DNA of 64,000 nt, taken from the NCBI RefSeq assembly GCF_023016005.1, contig NZ_JALKAZ010000001.1, forward strand, positions 310,001-374,000, in the 5' to 3' direction. The number at the start of each line of letters is the position of its first letter. The first letter of the stretch is position 1. This document shows, piece after piece, positions 33,532-42,841 of the stretch. The notes under the pieces are model-generated. The model worked only from the letters and a program-made list of their open reading frames with translations. It did not search any database and was not told the origin of the DNA. Origin of the DNA: Erythrobacter sp. F6033 (GTDB taxonomy: Bacteria; Pseudomonadota; Alphaproteobacteria; Sphingomonadales; Sphingomonadaceae). Position numbers and translations under genes: made by a program.

Positions 33532-34860
33532 ATGCGGTTGGGTTTTGTCGGCATAGCTTTGCTATGCGGAGTGGCGAATAGCGCTATTGCCAGCGCGCAA
33601 GAAGCGACAACACGCTCAGAAGCCACCAGCGATGCCGAAGACCTCGGGCAATTGCGCGCCGAAGTCGCCGACCAACGCCGCGCAATCGAGGCGCAAATCG
33701 CCTCGCTGCGGGAGCAGCAAGCACGGCTTGAAAAACTTGAGTCGCGTTTGGATGCGGCGCTGACCGGTGATCAACCTACTCAGAATGAACAGCCCGGTCC
33801 GGCAGCGGCCCCAGCTGCCACTCCAAACCCGGCAAGCCAGCGCGTTGCCGCGAACACGACGCAGGCGGCTCCCGATGAAGCGGTGGGAGTGGCACCCGAA
33901 GATGCCGAACGCCAGCCTGAAGTGACCGCTCTTGGTCGCCGTGGCAGCGCGATCACCAAGAAAGGCCAGCTGAGCGGTGAGATCGAGTGGAGTTATGCGC
34001 GAGCAGAACGCAACCGCGCATTATTCCGCGGTGTTGAGGTGGTTGAATCGGTCTTGATCGGTGTGTTCGACATCAATGAAAGCCGGCAGGACGTATTCAC
34101 TCAGACGCTTGGGCTGCAATATGGTCTGACCGATGATTTCGAGGTTGGCATCGACGTGCCATTGATCGCGCGGTGGGATACTTCATTGCTGGCGCCAGTC
34201 GCCGGGTCGACCAATGATGATGAAGCTCGCACTATCGATAACAGCGCGAATGGTTTCGGGATCGGTGATGTTGAAATCCTCATGCGCAAGCAATTGCTCG
34301 CGCCGCGCGGCTTCGGACCGTATCTGATCGGTAACCTGCAGGTGAATATTCCCACCGGGCAGGGGCCGTTCTCGGTCGACAGAAACGAATTCGGTGAGGC
34401 GTTTGACGCGGCGACAGGCTCTGGATTTTGGGGCGTGACACCCGGCATTACGGCCATCCTCCCAAGCGACCCCGGCGTGCTTTTTGGCAGCCTCAGCTAC
34501 ACGAAGAATTTCGGACGTTCGGTGGACACGACCATCCCGCCTGTTCAGATCCTGAACGTCAATCCGGGCGATGCGATTTCATTCAGCGGCGGACTTGGCG
34601 TATCGCTTAACCCGCGCCTGTCGTTCAATTTTGGCTATGCGCACAGTTGGGGTTTCGGAACCGAAACAATAACGCGCGCTCTTGCCGAGGGCGCAGAGCC
34701 GGTGTCGCAAAAATCGCGGGATTTGCAGATCGGTCGCTTGTTGTTCGGCACAACTTACAAGATCAACAACACGACGAGCTTCAATTTCAATGTCGAATCC
34801 GGCGTGACCGATGACGCAACCGATCTGAGGATCCTGTTGCGCTTCCCATTCGTATTCTGA
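33532..34860 (+). CDS. Outer-membrane barrel with N-terminal coiled coil (FapF-like)
   Basis: A 442-residue outer-membrane protein. Signal peptide to about residue 23, then a coiled coil (about 37-78, LGQLRAEVADQRRAIEAQIA and LREQQARLEKLESRLDAAL). An Ala/Pro-rich linker leads to a beta-barrel from about 135 that ends in LRILLRFPFVF with the terminal Phe. The barrel has the TQTLGLQYGLTDDFEVGIDVPL pattern of the phenol-degradation meta-pathway barrel family, to which FapF belongs. FapF forms a trimer gated by its coiled coil and secretes fibre subunits. It is the last gene of the operon, followed by a shared terminator. Confidence 0.82.
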   Translation: MRLGFVGIALLCGVANSAIASAQEATTRSEATSDAEDLGQLRAEVADQRRAIEAQIASLREQQARLEKLESRLDAALTGDQPTQNEQPGPAAAPAATPNPASQRVAANTTQAAPDEAVGVAPEDAERQPEVTALGRRGSAITKKGQLSGEIEWSYARAERNRALFRGVEVVESVLIGVFDINESRQDVFTQTLGLQYGLTDDFEVGIDVPLIARWDTSLLAPVAGSTNDDEARTIDNSANGFGIGDVEILMRKQLLAPRGFGPYLIGNLQVNIPTGQGPFSVDRNEFGEAFDAATGSGFWGVTPGITAILPSDPGVLFGSLSYTKNFGRSVDTTIPPVQILNVNPGDAISFSGGLGVSLNPRLSFNFGYAHSWGFGTETITRALAEGAEPVSQKSRDLQIGRLLFGTTYKINNTTSFNFNVESGVTDDATDLRILLRFPFVF

Positions 34861-34910
34861 AACAGCACCGTTTGAACACGGCGGCGTTTCGTTAGGTCAG
34901 CACCAAAAGA

Positions 34911-34946
34911 AAAGGCGGAGCGACTTTGTGTCGCCCCGCCTCTTTT
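34911..34946. terminator. Bidirectional terminator between convergent genes
   Basis: The arms AAAGGCGGAGCGAC and GTCGCCCCGCCTCTTT pair with one mismatch around a TTTGT loop. A-rich flank on one side and TTTT on the other serve both the barrel gene and the minus-strand receptor. Confidence 0.75.
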
Positions 34947-34967
34947 AATTGCTGCCTAAAGGATCGC

Positions 34968-37900
34968 TTACATGGTTGCGCGAAGCCCAAGGAAGAACAG
35001 CGTGCCGACCGGGCTAACCGGATAGGCCTGCTCGGTAACGAACGGGCTGTCGTTGAACACATTGTTCACGCCGCCATAGATATCGAACATCTCGTTCACA
35101 TCGAAGTTGAAGCTGATGTCGTGGATGAACGTGTCATCGGTCAACGCATTGGTTGGTGAGTAGAGATCGTTGGCGGTGGTGCCCACATCTTCGATCTCAA
35201 CCGCGCGCAGCGCCATGCTGTCGAGGTACGTCGTGCCCCAAGTTACGCTGAAGCCTTCCCAATCCCATGTGAACGAGGCGCGGCCAGCCCATTCTGGACG
35301 CTGAATTTCGCCCAATTCCGGATCGATCAGGGTCAGGTCGCTCGGGTCGAAGAAGCGGTTCAGCTTTTCAACATATGTGCCGCTACCAGCCAGAGTGAAA
35401 CCGTGATCGCCGAGATCGAAAGCGTATTGGGCGCTGAATTCAACTCCCGATGTTTCGAGACGGGCAAAGTTCAAAGATGTCTGACGCAGGAACGTGAATC
35501 CGCCATTGGCCGGATTGCGATCGACCAAACCGCAGAAGCTGTTGTTGATGTCGGAGCTATCTACGCAGTTGTCTACGATATCCTGAGCCGAAACCGTGCT
35601 GATCGCGTCTTCGATTTCGATATTGTAGTAGTCGACGCTTGCGATGAAGCCGGGCAGGAAGCTCGGCGTGATCTGGGCGCCAACGGTCCAGGTTGTGGCC
35701 GTTTCAACATTCAGATCCTGGTTGCCGCTGATCGAGCCGGAGAAACGGGCTGTAAGCGGATCGACATAGGAATATGTGCCCGTGCCCAAAGTCGGATCAA
35801 AACTTGGGCTCAACGCTGCAAAAAGAGCGGTGCAGTTTGCTGTACGCAATGCCTCGTCAGGGGCAGCTTGCAGGTTGCCTACATCGCATGGATCAACCGG
35901 GCGGAAAAACGCGCCCTGTGCTGGGTTGAAGAGCTCGTTGATATTCGGTGCACGAACGGCGCGTGAATACGTACCGCGGAACAGGATATCCTCGGTCGGC
36001 GCATACAGGCCGCTGACATTCCAAGTGAAGTTGCCGCCCGCAGTGGAGTAATCGGCGTAACGCGCCGCTGCACTCACTTCGAGGGTTTCTGCAAATGGTA
36101 CGTCCTGCAGGAATGGCAGGCGAACCTCACCGAACAATTCCACGACGGTAAATTCACCGCCAGCATTGTTGATCGTGCTGGCTGGATCGAACACCAGCGA
36201 GTTTTGAGCGTTCGGAAGATCGCGGATCAGATCGCCCGCATTACCATCAGGAGTAGTTACTGGAAGGACGCCGATTACGAGCGGATCAAAGGTCGACGTG
36301 CTCTGCTCTTCGCGGAATTCGAAACCTGCAGCGAAGCCGACAGGACCGCCGGGCAATTCAAAGAACGCGCCCGTATCACCAGAGAAGATCGCGCTGAACA
36401 CCAGCTGTTCAAGCTGGAATTCATTGACCGTCGTCGTGGTGATGAAGTCGATCGCATCCTGGCTGATCGCACCGACGCCGCCAAGTACGTTGGCCGGACG
36501 GCAAGAGCCATCACCCGGATTAAAGGTGAAGAAGCCCGGATCGCCTGCCGGAATACCAAAAGGCGTTGTCGCAGGTGCGGTAGGATCGATATCAGACCGG
36601 CAAATCGGGTTGCCAGTTGTCGGGTCGCTGATCACGTCAATCGCAGCATAGAACCGGTCCATGATAACACGGTTGGCGTTTAGCGAAGTCTGGTTGAACT
36701 TGCCGTAATTGCCGCTGATCTCGTAGCTGAGATGATCTGTGATATCGCCTTTAAGTCCGGCGACAAAGCGCAGCGTCTCAAACTCGTTGCGGTCACGGTT
36801 CGGGCCAAGATCAGCAGGGTCACGCGTTAGATAGAGACCTTCATCGGTGCCGTTGCCAAAGAACAGCGGTGCAACGAAGTCTTGCAGATCGCCCGTGATA
36901 AACGGGTTTTCCGCACGGATCGTCAGCAAGTCATAGAAAGTGTTCGGCTGAGCCTGGAATTCCGCCGAACTGGAAACGTATTTACCTTCAAAGAAGAAGG
37001 TCGCTTCGGACGAAATTTCGTATGAAAGGTTGGCATTGACCGACCAGCGCTCAGTTTCTGGAATGAGCGAGTTCACGTCGAAGTTGTTCGGAATGCCGTC
37101 GCCGCCAAACTGGTTGAAGAGGCCAGTGATCTGGCCATCCTCATAAACGGAAAGGCTACCGTCAGCGTTGATTACAGCACAGCCGCCCGCGAGGCCAAAT
37201 GCACCTGCGTTGAATGTGCTGTTAAAGCCAACCGAGGATTCAAGACAGTCAGGCGTACCGTTGCCGTTGATGTCTGGACCGTCGCTGGGGCCAATATCGC
37301 CCGGAGCGACAATACCGCCAGCCGCAGACAGCGAGAAGCGCGGATCGCCAGCGATGAAGCGGCGCGGCGCATTCAGCGAGCGGTCGACCAGAGCCTGTTC
37401 TGCCGCAGTCAGAGTAACTCCTGTTAGGTCAGTCGGGATCAAGCCCCCTAGCACCGCCCCGTTTGCGATGAAGTTCGGAGTATCAGTCGCGTTGAGTTCG
37501 CCAGTTTGAAGACGAAGAGCGGGGTTGGCCGCATCATCGAAAAGGCCATTATTAGCGGAGAAGCCGCGGTCGCCGAACTGCAGTTCTTCGCCGTAAGCAT
37601 ATTCGCCTGAAATGGTGATGTTGCCGCGACCATCGGCAAAGTTGGTGCCCCATGTAAGGTCACCATTGATGCGCCACGCGTCACCTTCGGACGAAATGCC
37701 CGATTGGACATTGGCTTGAATGCCTTCGAAATCGTCTTTGAGAACAAAGTTCACAACGCCGGTAACGGCGTCGGCACCGTAGATCGAAGATGCACCACCG
37801 GTCAGCGTTTCGACCCGCTCGATCAAAGCGGTTGGGATCGAGTTGATGTCAACAATCTGTGCACCAGCAACACCGGAGACGTGGCGGCGACCATTGACGA

Positions 37901-38300
37901 GGACGAGAGTTCGGCCCGCACCGAGACCGCGAAGGTTCAGGGTCGCTTGACCAACTGCCTGCGCGAACACGCCATCAATCGAACCTTCTGCTGAGGTTGA
38001 TGTTGAAAGAGCGGGAATGTCACGAAGAACATCGACAACATCAGCCGTACCTGACTGCGCCAGTTGCTCGGAATCGAGAGAGAGAATGGGCGCCGGCGAA
38101 CCGATATTGGGATCGCGCGCGATGCGTGAGCCGACAACAACGATCTGTTGTTCTTCGGCTTCGGGTTGTTCGTCTTGATCTGCGACCTCTTGAGCATGCG
38201 CTGCGAATGGCATCGCGCTTGCTGCTGCGAGAAGGAGAGCGTTGCGGGAGAGCCGGAGGCGGCTCTTGGTTTGAACAGTTTGCTTTGTCATAGGGTACAT
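34968..38300 (-). CDS. TonB-dependent receptor of a different subgroup, substrate unknown
   Basis: A 1110-residue receptor. Signal peptide ends near FAAHAQ. The N-terminal motif QQIVVVGSRIARDPNIGSPA is followed by a plug (VLRDIPALSTST, ATLNLRGLGAGRTLVLVNG, GGASSIYGADAVTGVVNFVL) and a barrel ending LFFLGLRATM. This plug style differs from the other three receptors and is common in sphingomonads beside peptidases and hydrolases. AAGG lies four bases before the ATG at 38300; an ATG at 38291 is possible. The upstream gene is a secreted amidohydrolase on the same strand, so a peptide-derived substrate is possible. That is inference. Confidence 0.85.
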   Translation of the reverse strand: MYPMTKQTVQTKSRLRLSRNALLLAAASAMPFAAHAQEVADQDEQPEAEEQQIVVVGSRIARDPNIGSPAPILSLDSEQLAQSGTADVVDVLRDIPALSTSTSAEGSIDGVFAQAVGQATLNLRGLGAGRTLVLVNGRRHVSGVAGAQIVDINSIPTALIERVETLTGGASSIYGADAVTGVVNFVLKDDFEGIQANVQSGISSEGDAWRINGDLTWGTNFADGRGNITISGEYAYGEELQFGDRGFSANNGLFDDAANPALRLQTGELNATDTPNFIANGAVLGGLIPTDLTGVTLTAAEQALVDRSLNAPRRFIAGDPRFSLSAAGGIVAPGDIGPSDGPDINGNGTPDCLESSVGFNSTFNAGAFGLAGGCAVINADGSLSVYEDGQITGLFNQFGGDGIPNNFDVNSLIPETERWSVNANLSYEISSEATFFFEGKYVSSSAEFQAQPNTFYDLLTIRAENPFITGDLQDFVAPLFFGNGTDEGLYLTRDPADLGPNRDRNEFETLRFVAGLKGDITDHLSYEISGNYGKFNQTSLNANRVIMDRFYAAIDVISDPTTGNPICRSDIDPTAPATTPFGIPAGDPGFFTFNPGDGSCRPANVLGGVGAISQDAIDFITTTTVNEFQLEQLVFSAIFSGDTGAFFELPGGPVGFAAGFEFREEQSTSTFDPLVIGVLPVTTPDGNAGDLIRDLPNAQNSLVFDPASTINNAGGEFTVVELFGEVRLPFLQDVPFAETLEVSAAARYADYSTAGGNFTWNVSGLYAPTEDILFRGTYSRAVRAPNINELFNPAQGAFFRPVDPCDVGNLQAAPDEALRTANCTALFAALSPSFDPTLGTGTYSYVDPLTARFSGSISGNQDLNVETATTWTVGAQITPSFLPGFIASVDYYNIEIEDAISTVSAQDIVDNCVDSSDINNSFCGLVDRNPANGGFTFLRQTSLNFARLETSGVEFSAQYAFDLGDHGFTLAGSGTYVEKLNRFFDPSDLTLIDPELGEIQRPEWAGRASFTWDWEGFSVTWGTTYLDSMALRAVEIEDVGTTANDLYSPTNALTDDTFIHDISFNFDVNEMFDIYGGVNNVFNDSPFVTEQAYPVSPVGTLFFLGLRATM

Positions 38301-38468
38301 GCGCCTTTTTGTTGCGACGCAGCATAATCGCTCTGAGGCAAAGCCTAAGTCAAGGATGTTGGCTTAGAACATTGCTGTTCTGTGACGCTCCCCATCATAT
38401 TGTTGCAAATTTGCACCCATTCGCGCTTGTTCTGGTGCGAGCGCAGGGCGCTGAGCAATCTGCGAAGA

Positions 38469-39746
38469 TCACTCGCTCTTGTATATCTCGCCCGATCTCA
38501 TCACGAATTTGACGTCTTCCAAAAGCGATATGTCGGCCAGCGGGTTGCCACTAACGGCAATGATATCTGCCGATGCTTTCGGCGCAATAGTGCCGACATT
38601 GCCGGTCTGACCAAGCGCATCTGCCGCGTTGGACGTGGCTGCGCGCAATGCCTCAGCGGATGTCATGCCGAACCGAACCATGCGCGACAATTGCCGCGCA
38701 TTGTCGCCGTGTGGGTAGACACCCGCGTCGGTACCAAACACCATTTTTACGCCCGCTTCGTGCGCTTTGCGGAAAGTATCACGCTGGGTTTTGCCGACCA
38801 TGCGCTCTTTTTCGAGGCTCTCTGGCAAGATGCCCGCCTTTTCACCTTCGCCAAGGATGAATTCGGTGACGTAGATATCCATGGACAGATATGCACCGTT
38901 TGCCTTCGCAAGCCGGATGCCTTCGTCGTCGATAAAGCTCGCGTGCTCGATAGTGTCCACGCCTGCTTTAAGCGCGTTGACGATCCCTTCTGATCCGTGC
39001 GCATGGCTTGCGACTTTTAGGCCGTGACTATGGGCCTCTTCGGTCAGAGCGGTCAGTTCCTCTACCGTGTATTGCGGCGCGCCAACCTTGGTGCCTTTCG
39101 ATAGCACGCCGCCAGTTGAGCAGGTTTTGATCACATCGACACCGAATTTGCGGTTCTTGCGCACCGCCGCGCGCGCAGCCCAAGGGCCATCGGCGACATT
39201 CTCGCCAACCGCCTCATATTCAGGTGGCAACAGGTTATTGTCAGAGCAGTGCCCGCCGGTGATGCCGATGGGCGGGCCGGAAACAAACATGCGCGGGCCG
39301 GGAATATCACCCTCGTTGATGGCATCGCGCAAAGCGACATCGCCAAAACTGCCCGCGCCAACATTCCGTACGGTTGTAAAGCCAGCCATCAATGTGGTTT
39401 TGGCATTGACGACACCGGTAATGGTCGCGCGTTCGTCCGAAATGGCGAGGCGGCGATAGCCGTGCATGTCACTTTCACTGGTTAAGTGGACATGCATATC
39501 GATCAGGCCCGGCAGAATTGTTTTACCGGACAGGTCGACATATTCGGCGCCCTCGATTTGCGGAGCTTCGCCAGTTGCCACGCCCTCAATCACGCCGTCC
39601 ACGATGGTGATGACCGGATCATCGACCAATGTGCCGCGTTTCACATCCACCATCGCGTCTGCAGTCAGGACAATGGTATCAGCCAGCGCGGCCGAGCTGC
39701 ATGTGGCTAGCGCGGTCGCGGCGAGGACTAGATGTGCAAATTTCAA
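38469..39746 (-). CDS. Secreted amidohydrolase (Xaa-Pro/Xaa-Arg dipeptidase-like)
   Basis: A 425-residue exported metal-dependent hydrolase with its signal peptide ending near SSAALA. The amidohydrolase motif DMHVHL gives His85 and His87. DVIKTCSTGG supplies the bridging Lys. HAHG and EHASF give further His ligands, and FGTDAG the catalytic Asp. These are the metal residues of the binuclear imidazolonepropionase-like group that includes Sgx9260-type carboxypeptidases. It is probably periplasmic, releasing amino acids from dipeptides. It lies 168 bases upstream of the receptor on the same strand. Confidence 0.85.
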   Translation of the reverse strand: MKFAHLVLAATALATCSSAALADTIVLTADAMVDVKRGTLVDDPVITIVDGVIEGVATGEAPQIEGAEYVDLSGKTILPGLIDMHVHLTSESDMHGYRRLAISDERATITGVVNAKTTLMAGFTTVRNVGAGSFGDVALRDAINEGDIPGPRMFVSGPPIGITGGHCSDNNLLPPEYEAVGENVADGPWAARAAVRKNRKFGVDVIKTCSTGGVLSKGTKVGAPQYTVEELTALTEEAHSHGLKVASHAHGSEGIVNALKAGVDTIEHASFIDDEGIRLAKANGAYLSMDIYVTEFILGEGEKAGILPESLEKERMVGKTQRDTFRKAHEAGVKMVFGTDAGVYPHGDNARQLSRMVRFGMTSAEALRAATSNAADALGQTGNVGTIAPKASADIIAVSGNPLADISLLEDVKFVMRSGEIYKSE

Positions 39747-39837
39747 TGGTGATCTCCGAGAGAGCTGTTGAGCCAGTGCGTTTCCGCAAGGCGTAACAGC
39801 TTTCCCGAAAACGGCAAAACGTCAATGAGCCGCGCTG

Positions 39838-40968
39838 CTACTCTTCGGTTTTGAAGATGTAGACCGGGCCCAGATCTACCTGTTGCTCGGTGCCGCCGAA
39901 ATAGACCTGAAGCTCCGAACCACCCGGCGTGTAGTCGCGCGGCGCCTTCGTCTGGATCTTGATCATTTGCCACTTATCGCCGACTTTGAAACGGTTGGAA
40001 GCAAAACTTTCAAACGGCGGGGCAGTGCCTTGAATCCGTGACGCGGCAACGGCTTTGCCATCTTCTGCGCTGCTCACGACTGTCTTGGCCGCGATGGCAA
40101 TTGTCAGATTGTCGCCAGCTTTGATCGCCTGCTCAATCGGAATGGTCGCGTAGAGATCGGTCAGATTGGTGCCGGGCTCTGCCACTTCGAAACGGGTGGC
40201 TTTCATCATCCAAATTTGCGGCTCGTCGCGATTGGAATAGCTCCCGGCCGATCCGCCGAATTTCCAGCGAGCCTGCCCGGGATTGTTGATCAAGGTGCCC
40301 GTCGCAGCGAGGCCATCGGGCATTTCAATCTCGGGCACGTTGGAACGGGCCGCCGCGACAGTAACTGGGCCCTTGGATGCGATTGTATCGGAACCGGAAA
40401 CGATGATCGCTTGGCCGATTTCGAGGATTTGCCGCGTGCGACCGAACTGGATGGCGACGATGCCGTCTTTCTTGCGCAGCTTCTGTTCAGCCTCGGCCGA
40501 GACTTCATACCATTCCCAATCATTGCCGATGGTCACGGTTTCTTCGCCAAAGCCGGGATACGGTTCGGCGTTTTGTTGAAACCGGACGCGGGCGATGCCG
40601 CGGCCATCATCGGTATCGGCGCTGACCGTACGAGCGTAAAAACCGATCGTTACAGTCTCACCGCGATTGACGGGTTTGGTCAGCGGTATGTTGGTGCCAG
40701 CTGTGTAGATAAACTCGGCAGCGCGCTTGATCTCAAATCGGCGTGCTGCGCCCCCGCCGGGAATGCTCTCATCAACGACAGCACTGGCTTCCAAATCAGC
40801 GCCATAACTTTGCCAATCGATGCGCGAAGGGTTGTTGACGAGGTCGCCGGGCAGCTGAGCGTCCAGTTGTTTCAACTCGTCACTATCCTGAGCGGCAAGC
40901 GGCGCGCTCATCAGACTGGCTGTGCCAAGCAAAAGGGCCGCGCCCATAGCTTTCAATTGAAAAGTCAT
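39838..40968 (-). CDS. Secreted protein with two tandem carbohydrate-binding-like domains
   Basis: A 376-residue exported protein with its signal peptide ending near SAPLAAQ. It has two copies of a beta-sandwich-like domain: copy 1 starts LVNNPSRIDWQSYG, copy 2 starts LINNPGQARWKFGG. Each has an aligned RFE-V/I block and a GETVTIGFYARTV / GDNLTIAIAAKTV strand, ending in Q-V-x-F-G-type strands. The overall look is of galactose-binding-like CBMs without a catalytic domain. GAGGA lies before the ATG at 40968. A perfect 14-bp palindrome is located 66 bases upstream. It may hold beta-glucan at the cell surface; this is inferred from the neighbours. Confidence 0.65.
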   Translation of the reverse strand: MTFQLKAMGAALLLGTASLMSAPLAAQDSDELKQLDAQLPGDLVNNPSRIDWQSYGADLEASAVVDESIPGGGAARRFEIKRAAEFIYTAGTNIPLTKPVNRGETVTIGFYARTVSADTDDGRGIARVRFQQNAEPYPGFGEETVTIGNDWEWYEVSAEAEQKLRKKDGIVAIQFGRTRQILEIGQAIIVSGSDTIASKGPVTVAAARSNVPEIEMPDGLAATGTLINNPGQARWKFGGSAGSYSNRDEPQIWMMKATRFEVAEPGTNLTDLYATIPIEQAIKAGDNLTIAIAAKTVVSSAEDGKAVAASRIQGTAPPFESFASNRFKVGDKWQMIKIQTKAPRDYTPGGSELQVYFGGTEQQVDLGPVYIFKTEE

Positions 40969-41033
40969 TGCGTTTTCCTCTCCCAAAAGGCGGACACCCG
41001 CCCTGCAAGCACCCGTAATCTATAGTGTTGATA

Positions 41034-41047
41034 TGATAACGTTATCA
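41034..41047. promoter_or_regulatory. LacI-type operator, perfect palindrome
   Basis: TGATAACGTTATCA is a perfect 14-bp palindrome with the central CG typical of LacI-family sites. It lies in the promoter region of the minus-strand gene starting at 40968. Related sites are at 42753 and 49588, and a LacI-family gene is at 47291. Confidence 0.6.
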
Positions 41048-41092
41048 ATTATTCCGCCGCGGATAAAGTGCGGTTGCCGAACCTGTGTTTCA

Positions 41093-42607
41093 TCACGCAG
41101 CTTTGGCAGGGCAATATTGGGCGAGATAGTCGCCGTGCCCGGGCATATGCTGGACCAGAAAACGGATCGATTGCTCGATCTCGTCGAGTTCTTTGCGGGT
41201 TTTGGCAAAGTCCATCGATTCCGCCATCGCATTGTGGCTAAGCATCGGGACGCCTTGGCCCAGCATTACTGCTGTCCAACTGCTCTCGGTGAACAGCTCG
41301 TCTTCTTCGCGGAAGATCTGGCCAGTGGATTTGAACAGCTCCACCTTTTGCGTGAGCGTGTCCGGCACTTCCATCGTTCTTACGTGGTTCCAGAACTCCG
41401 AGTCTGTGCGCGATGTCGCATTGTAATGGAGGATCAGGAAATCTCGGATGCGCTCATACTCGCGCACCGTCAGGCGGTTATATGTGTCGCGCTGCGCATC
41501 TGTAATCCCGTCGAGAGACAGCATCGACACGAGCTTGTCGATGCCAGTGTTTACAAGATGAATTGAGGTCGATTCCAACGGCTCCATAAAGCCCGCGGCA
41601 AGACCGATCGCGACCACATTCTTGTTCCAGAATTTCTTCCGGTGGCCGGTTACAAAGCGCAGATGGTTCGGTTCGGCTTGAGGTCTGCCCGCGATATTGC
41701 CGAGCAGGATGTCGAGCGCTTCCTGTTGCTCCATAAAGTCCGCCGAATAGACGTGGCCATTGCCATTGCGGTTTTGCAACGGAACCTGCCATTGCCAGCC
41801 TGCCGAATGGGCGGTTGCGCGGGTGAAGGGCGGGGGCGGCCCGCCATCGTCGCGCTTGCAGGGGATCGCTACCGCGCGGTTGCATGGCAGCCAATGGGTC
41901 CACTCTTCATATCCGGTTTCCAGCGCCTGTTCGATCAATAGCCCGCGGAAACCTGAGCAATCGACAAACAGATCAGCTGCGATTTCTGGTCCGTCCTCGA
42001 CCTGAACCGAGGTGACGTCGCCGCTTTCTGGATCAAGCTTCACATCGCAAATCTTGCCTTCCTGACGGACAATTCCGCGAGCCTCTGCATAGCGGCGAAG
42101 GAATTGAGCATATTGCCCGGCGTCGAGGTGATAGGCGTAATTGACAGGCGGCATATCATCGCGTTCTTTTTGGTAATCTTCGGTGCGCGCGAATTTCCCA
42201 AAATAGGCCGCCATTGTTTCTACGTTGAAGACTTGAATGGGGCGCTTATCGCCGTCCTGCGCCAGCTTGTGCCAGACATGATGGAATGAAATCCCGCCCA
42301 TCGGATAGCCATAGGCGCCGAACGGGTGGATGTAGCTCTCGCCAATATTGCCCCAGTTTTCAAACTGGATGCCGAGTTTGAATGAGCCTTGCACTTCAGA
42401 GAGCAGTTGGCGCTCGTCAATGCCCAGCATCTGGTTGAACTCGACGAAAGGAGGAATGGTTGCTTCGCCGACACCGACCGTTCCGATGGCCTCCGATTCG
42501 ATCAGCGTGATCGACAGGTCACGTGTGCCATTGAGCCGCGAGAGCGCGGCGGCAGCCATCCATCCTGCGGTTCCGCCGCCAACGATCACTATCCTGTTAA
42601 TTGCCAT
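41093..42607 (-). CDS. Flavin-dependent tryptophan-halogenase-family protein
   Basis: A 504-residue FAD enzyme of the PrnA-like group. It has the N-terminal dinucleotide fold IVGGGTAGWMAAA, GVGEATIPP, a Lys at about 77 in QGSFKLGI (catalytic Lys position), the W-x-W motif as GWQWQVP (270-276; Val in place of the usual Ile), and EPLESTSIHL with the catalytic-type Glu about 345. GAGGA lies before the ATG at 42607. Many such proteins sit beside TonB receptors in sugar loci of sphingomonads and xanthomonads, and their substrates are mostly unknown. Divergent from the receptor at 42842. Confidence 0.85.
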   Translation of the reverse strand: MAINRIVIVGGGTAGWMAAAALSRLNGTRDLSITLIESEAIGTVGVGEATIPPFVEFNQMLGIDERQLLSEVQGSFKLGIQFENWGNIGESYIHPFGAYGYPMGGISFHHVWHKLAQDGDKRPIQVFNVETMAAYFGKFARTEDYQKERDDMPPVNYAYHLDAGQYAQFLRRYAEARGIVRQEGKICDVKLDPESGDVTSVQVEDGPEIAADLFVDCSGFRGLLIEQALETGYEEWTHWLPCNRAVAIPCKRDDGGPPPPFTRATAHSAGWQWQVPLQNRNGNGHVYSADFMEQQEALDILLGNIAGRPQAEPNHLRFVTGHRKKFWNKNVVAIGLAAGFMEPLESTSIHLVNTGIDKLVSMLSLDGITDAQRDTYNRLTVREYERIRDFLILHYNATSRTDSEFWNHVRTMEVPDTLTQKVELFKSTGQIFREEDELFTESSWTAVMLGQGVPMLSHNAMAESMDFAKTRKELDEIEQSIRFLVQHMPGHGDYLAQYCPAKAA

Positions 42608-42752
42608 TCTATCCTCTGCCCTCGGCGTTTTCGCCATTGCCCCGCCAATACCACACATACGCAAGCCGATCGCAATCGTATGCCCTCTTTTGGCCGATGT
42701 GGGAAAAATCCCACACATCAATTGTGCAATATGGTCTCTAAATTGTAACTCT

Positions 42753-42766
42753 TGTGAACGCTAACA
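42753..42766. promoter_or_regulatory. LacI-type operator candidate in the halogenase/receptor divergent promoter
   Basis: TGTGAACGCTAACA, an imperfect palindrome centred on CG. It shares TGTGAACG with the site at 49588. It could control both divergent genes. Confidence 0.5.
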
Positions 42767-42841
42767 TTTTTCGCTACCGATCGGAAAGTCCATAAAGGAT
42801 ATGAACCCATTTTTGGGTCTTGGGGAGGTTTAATAAATCAC

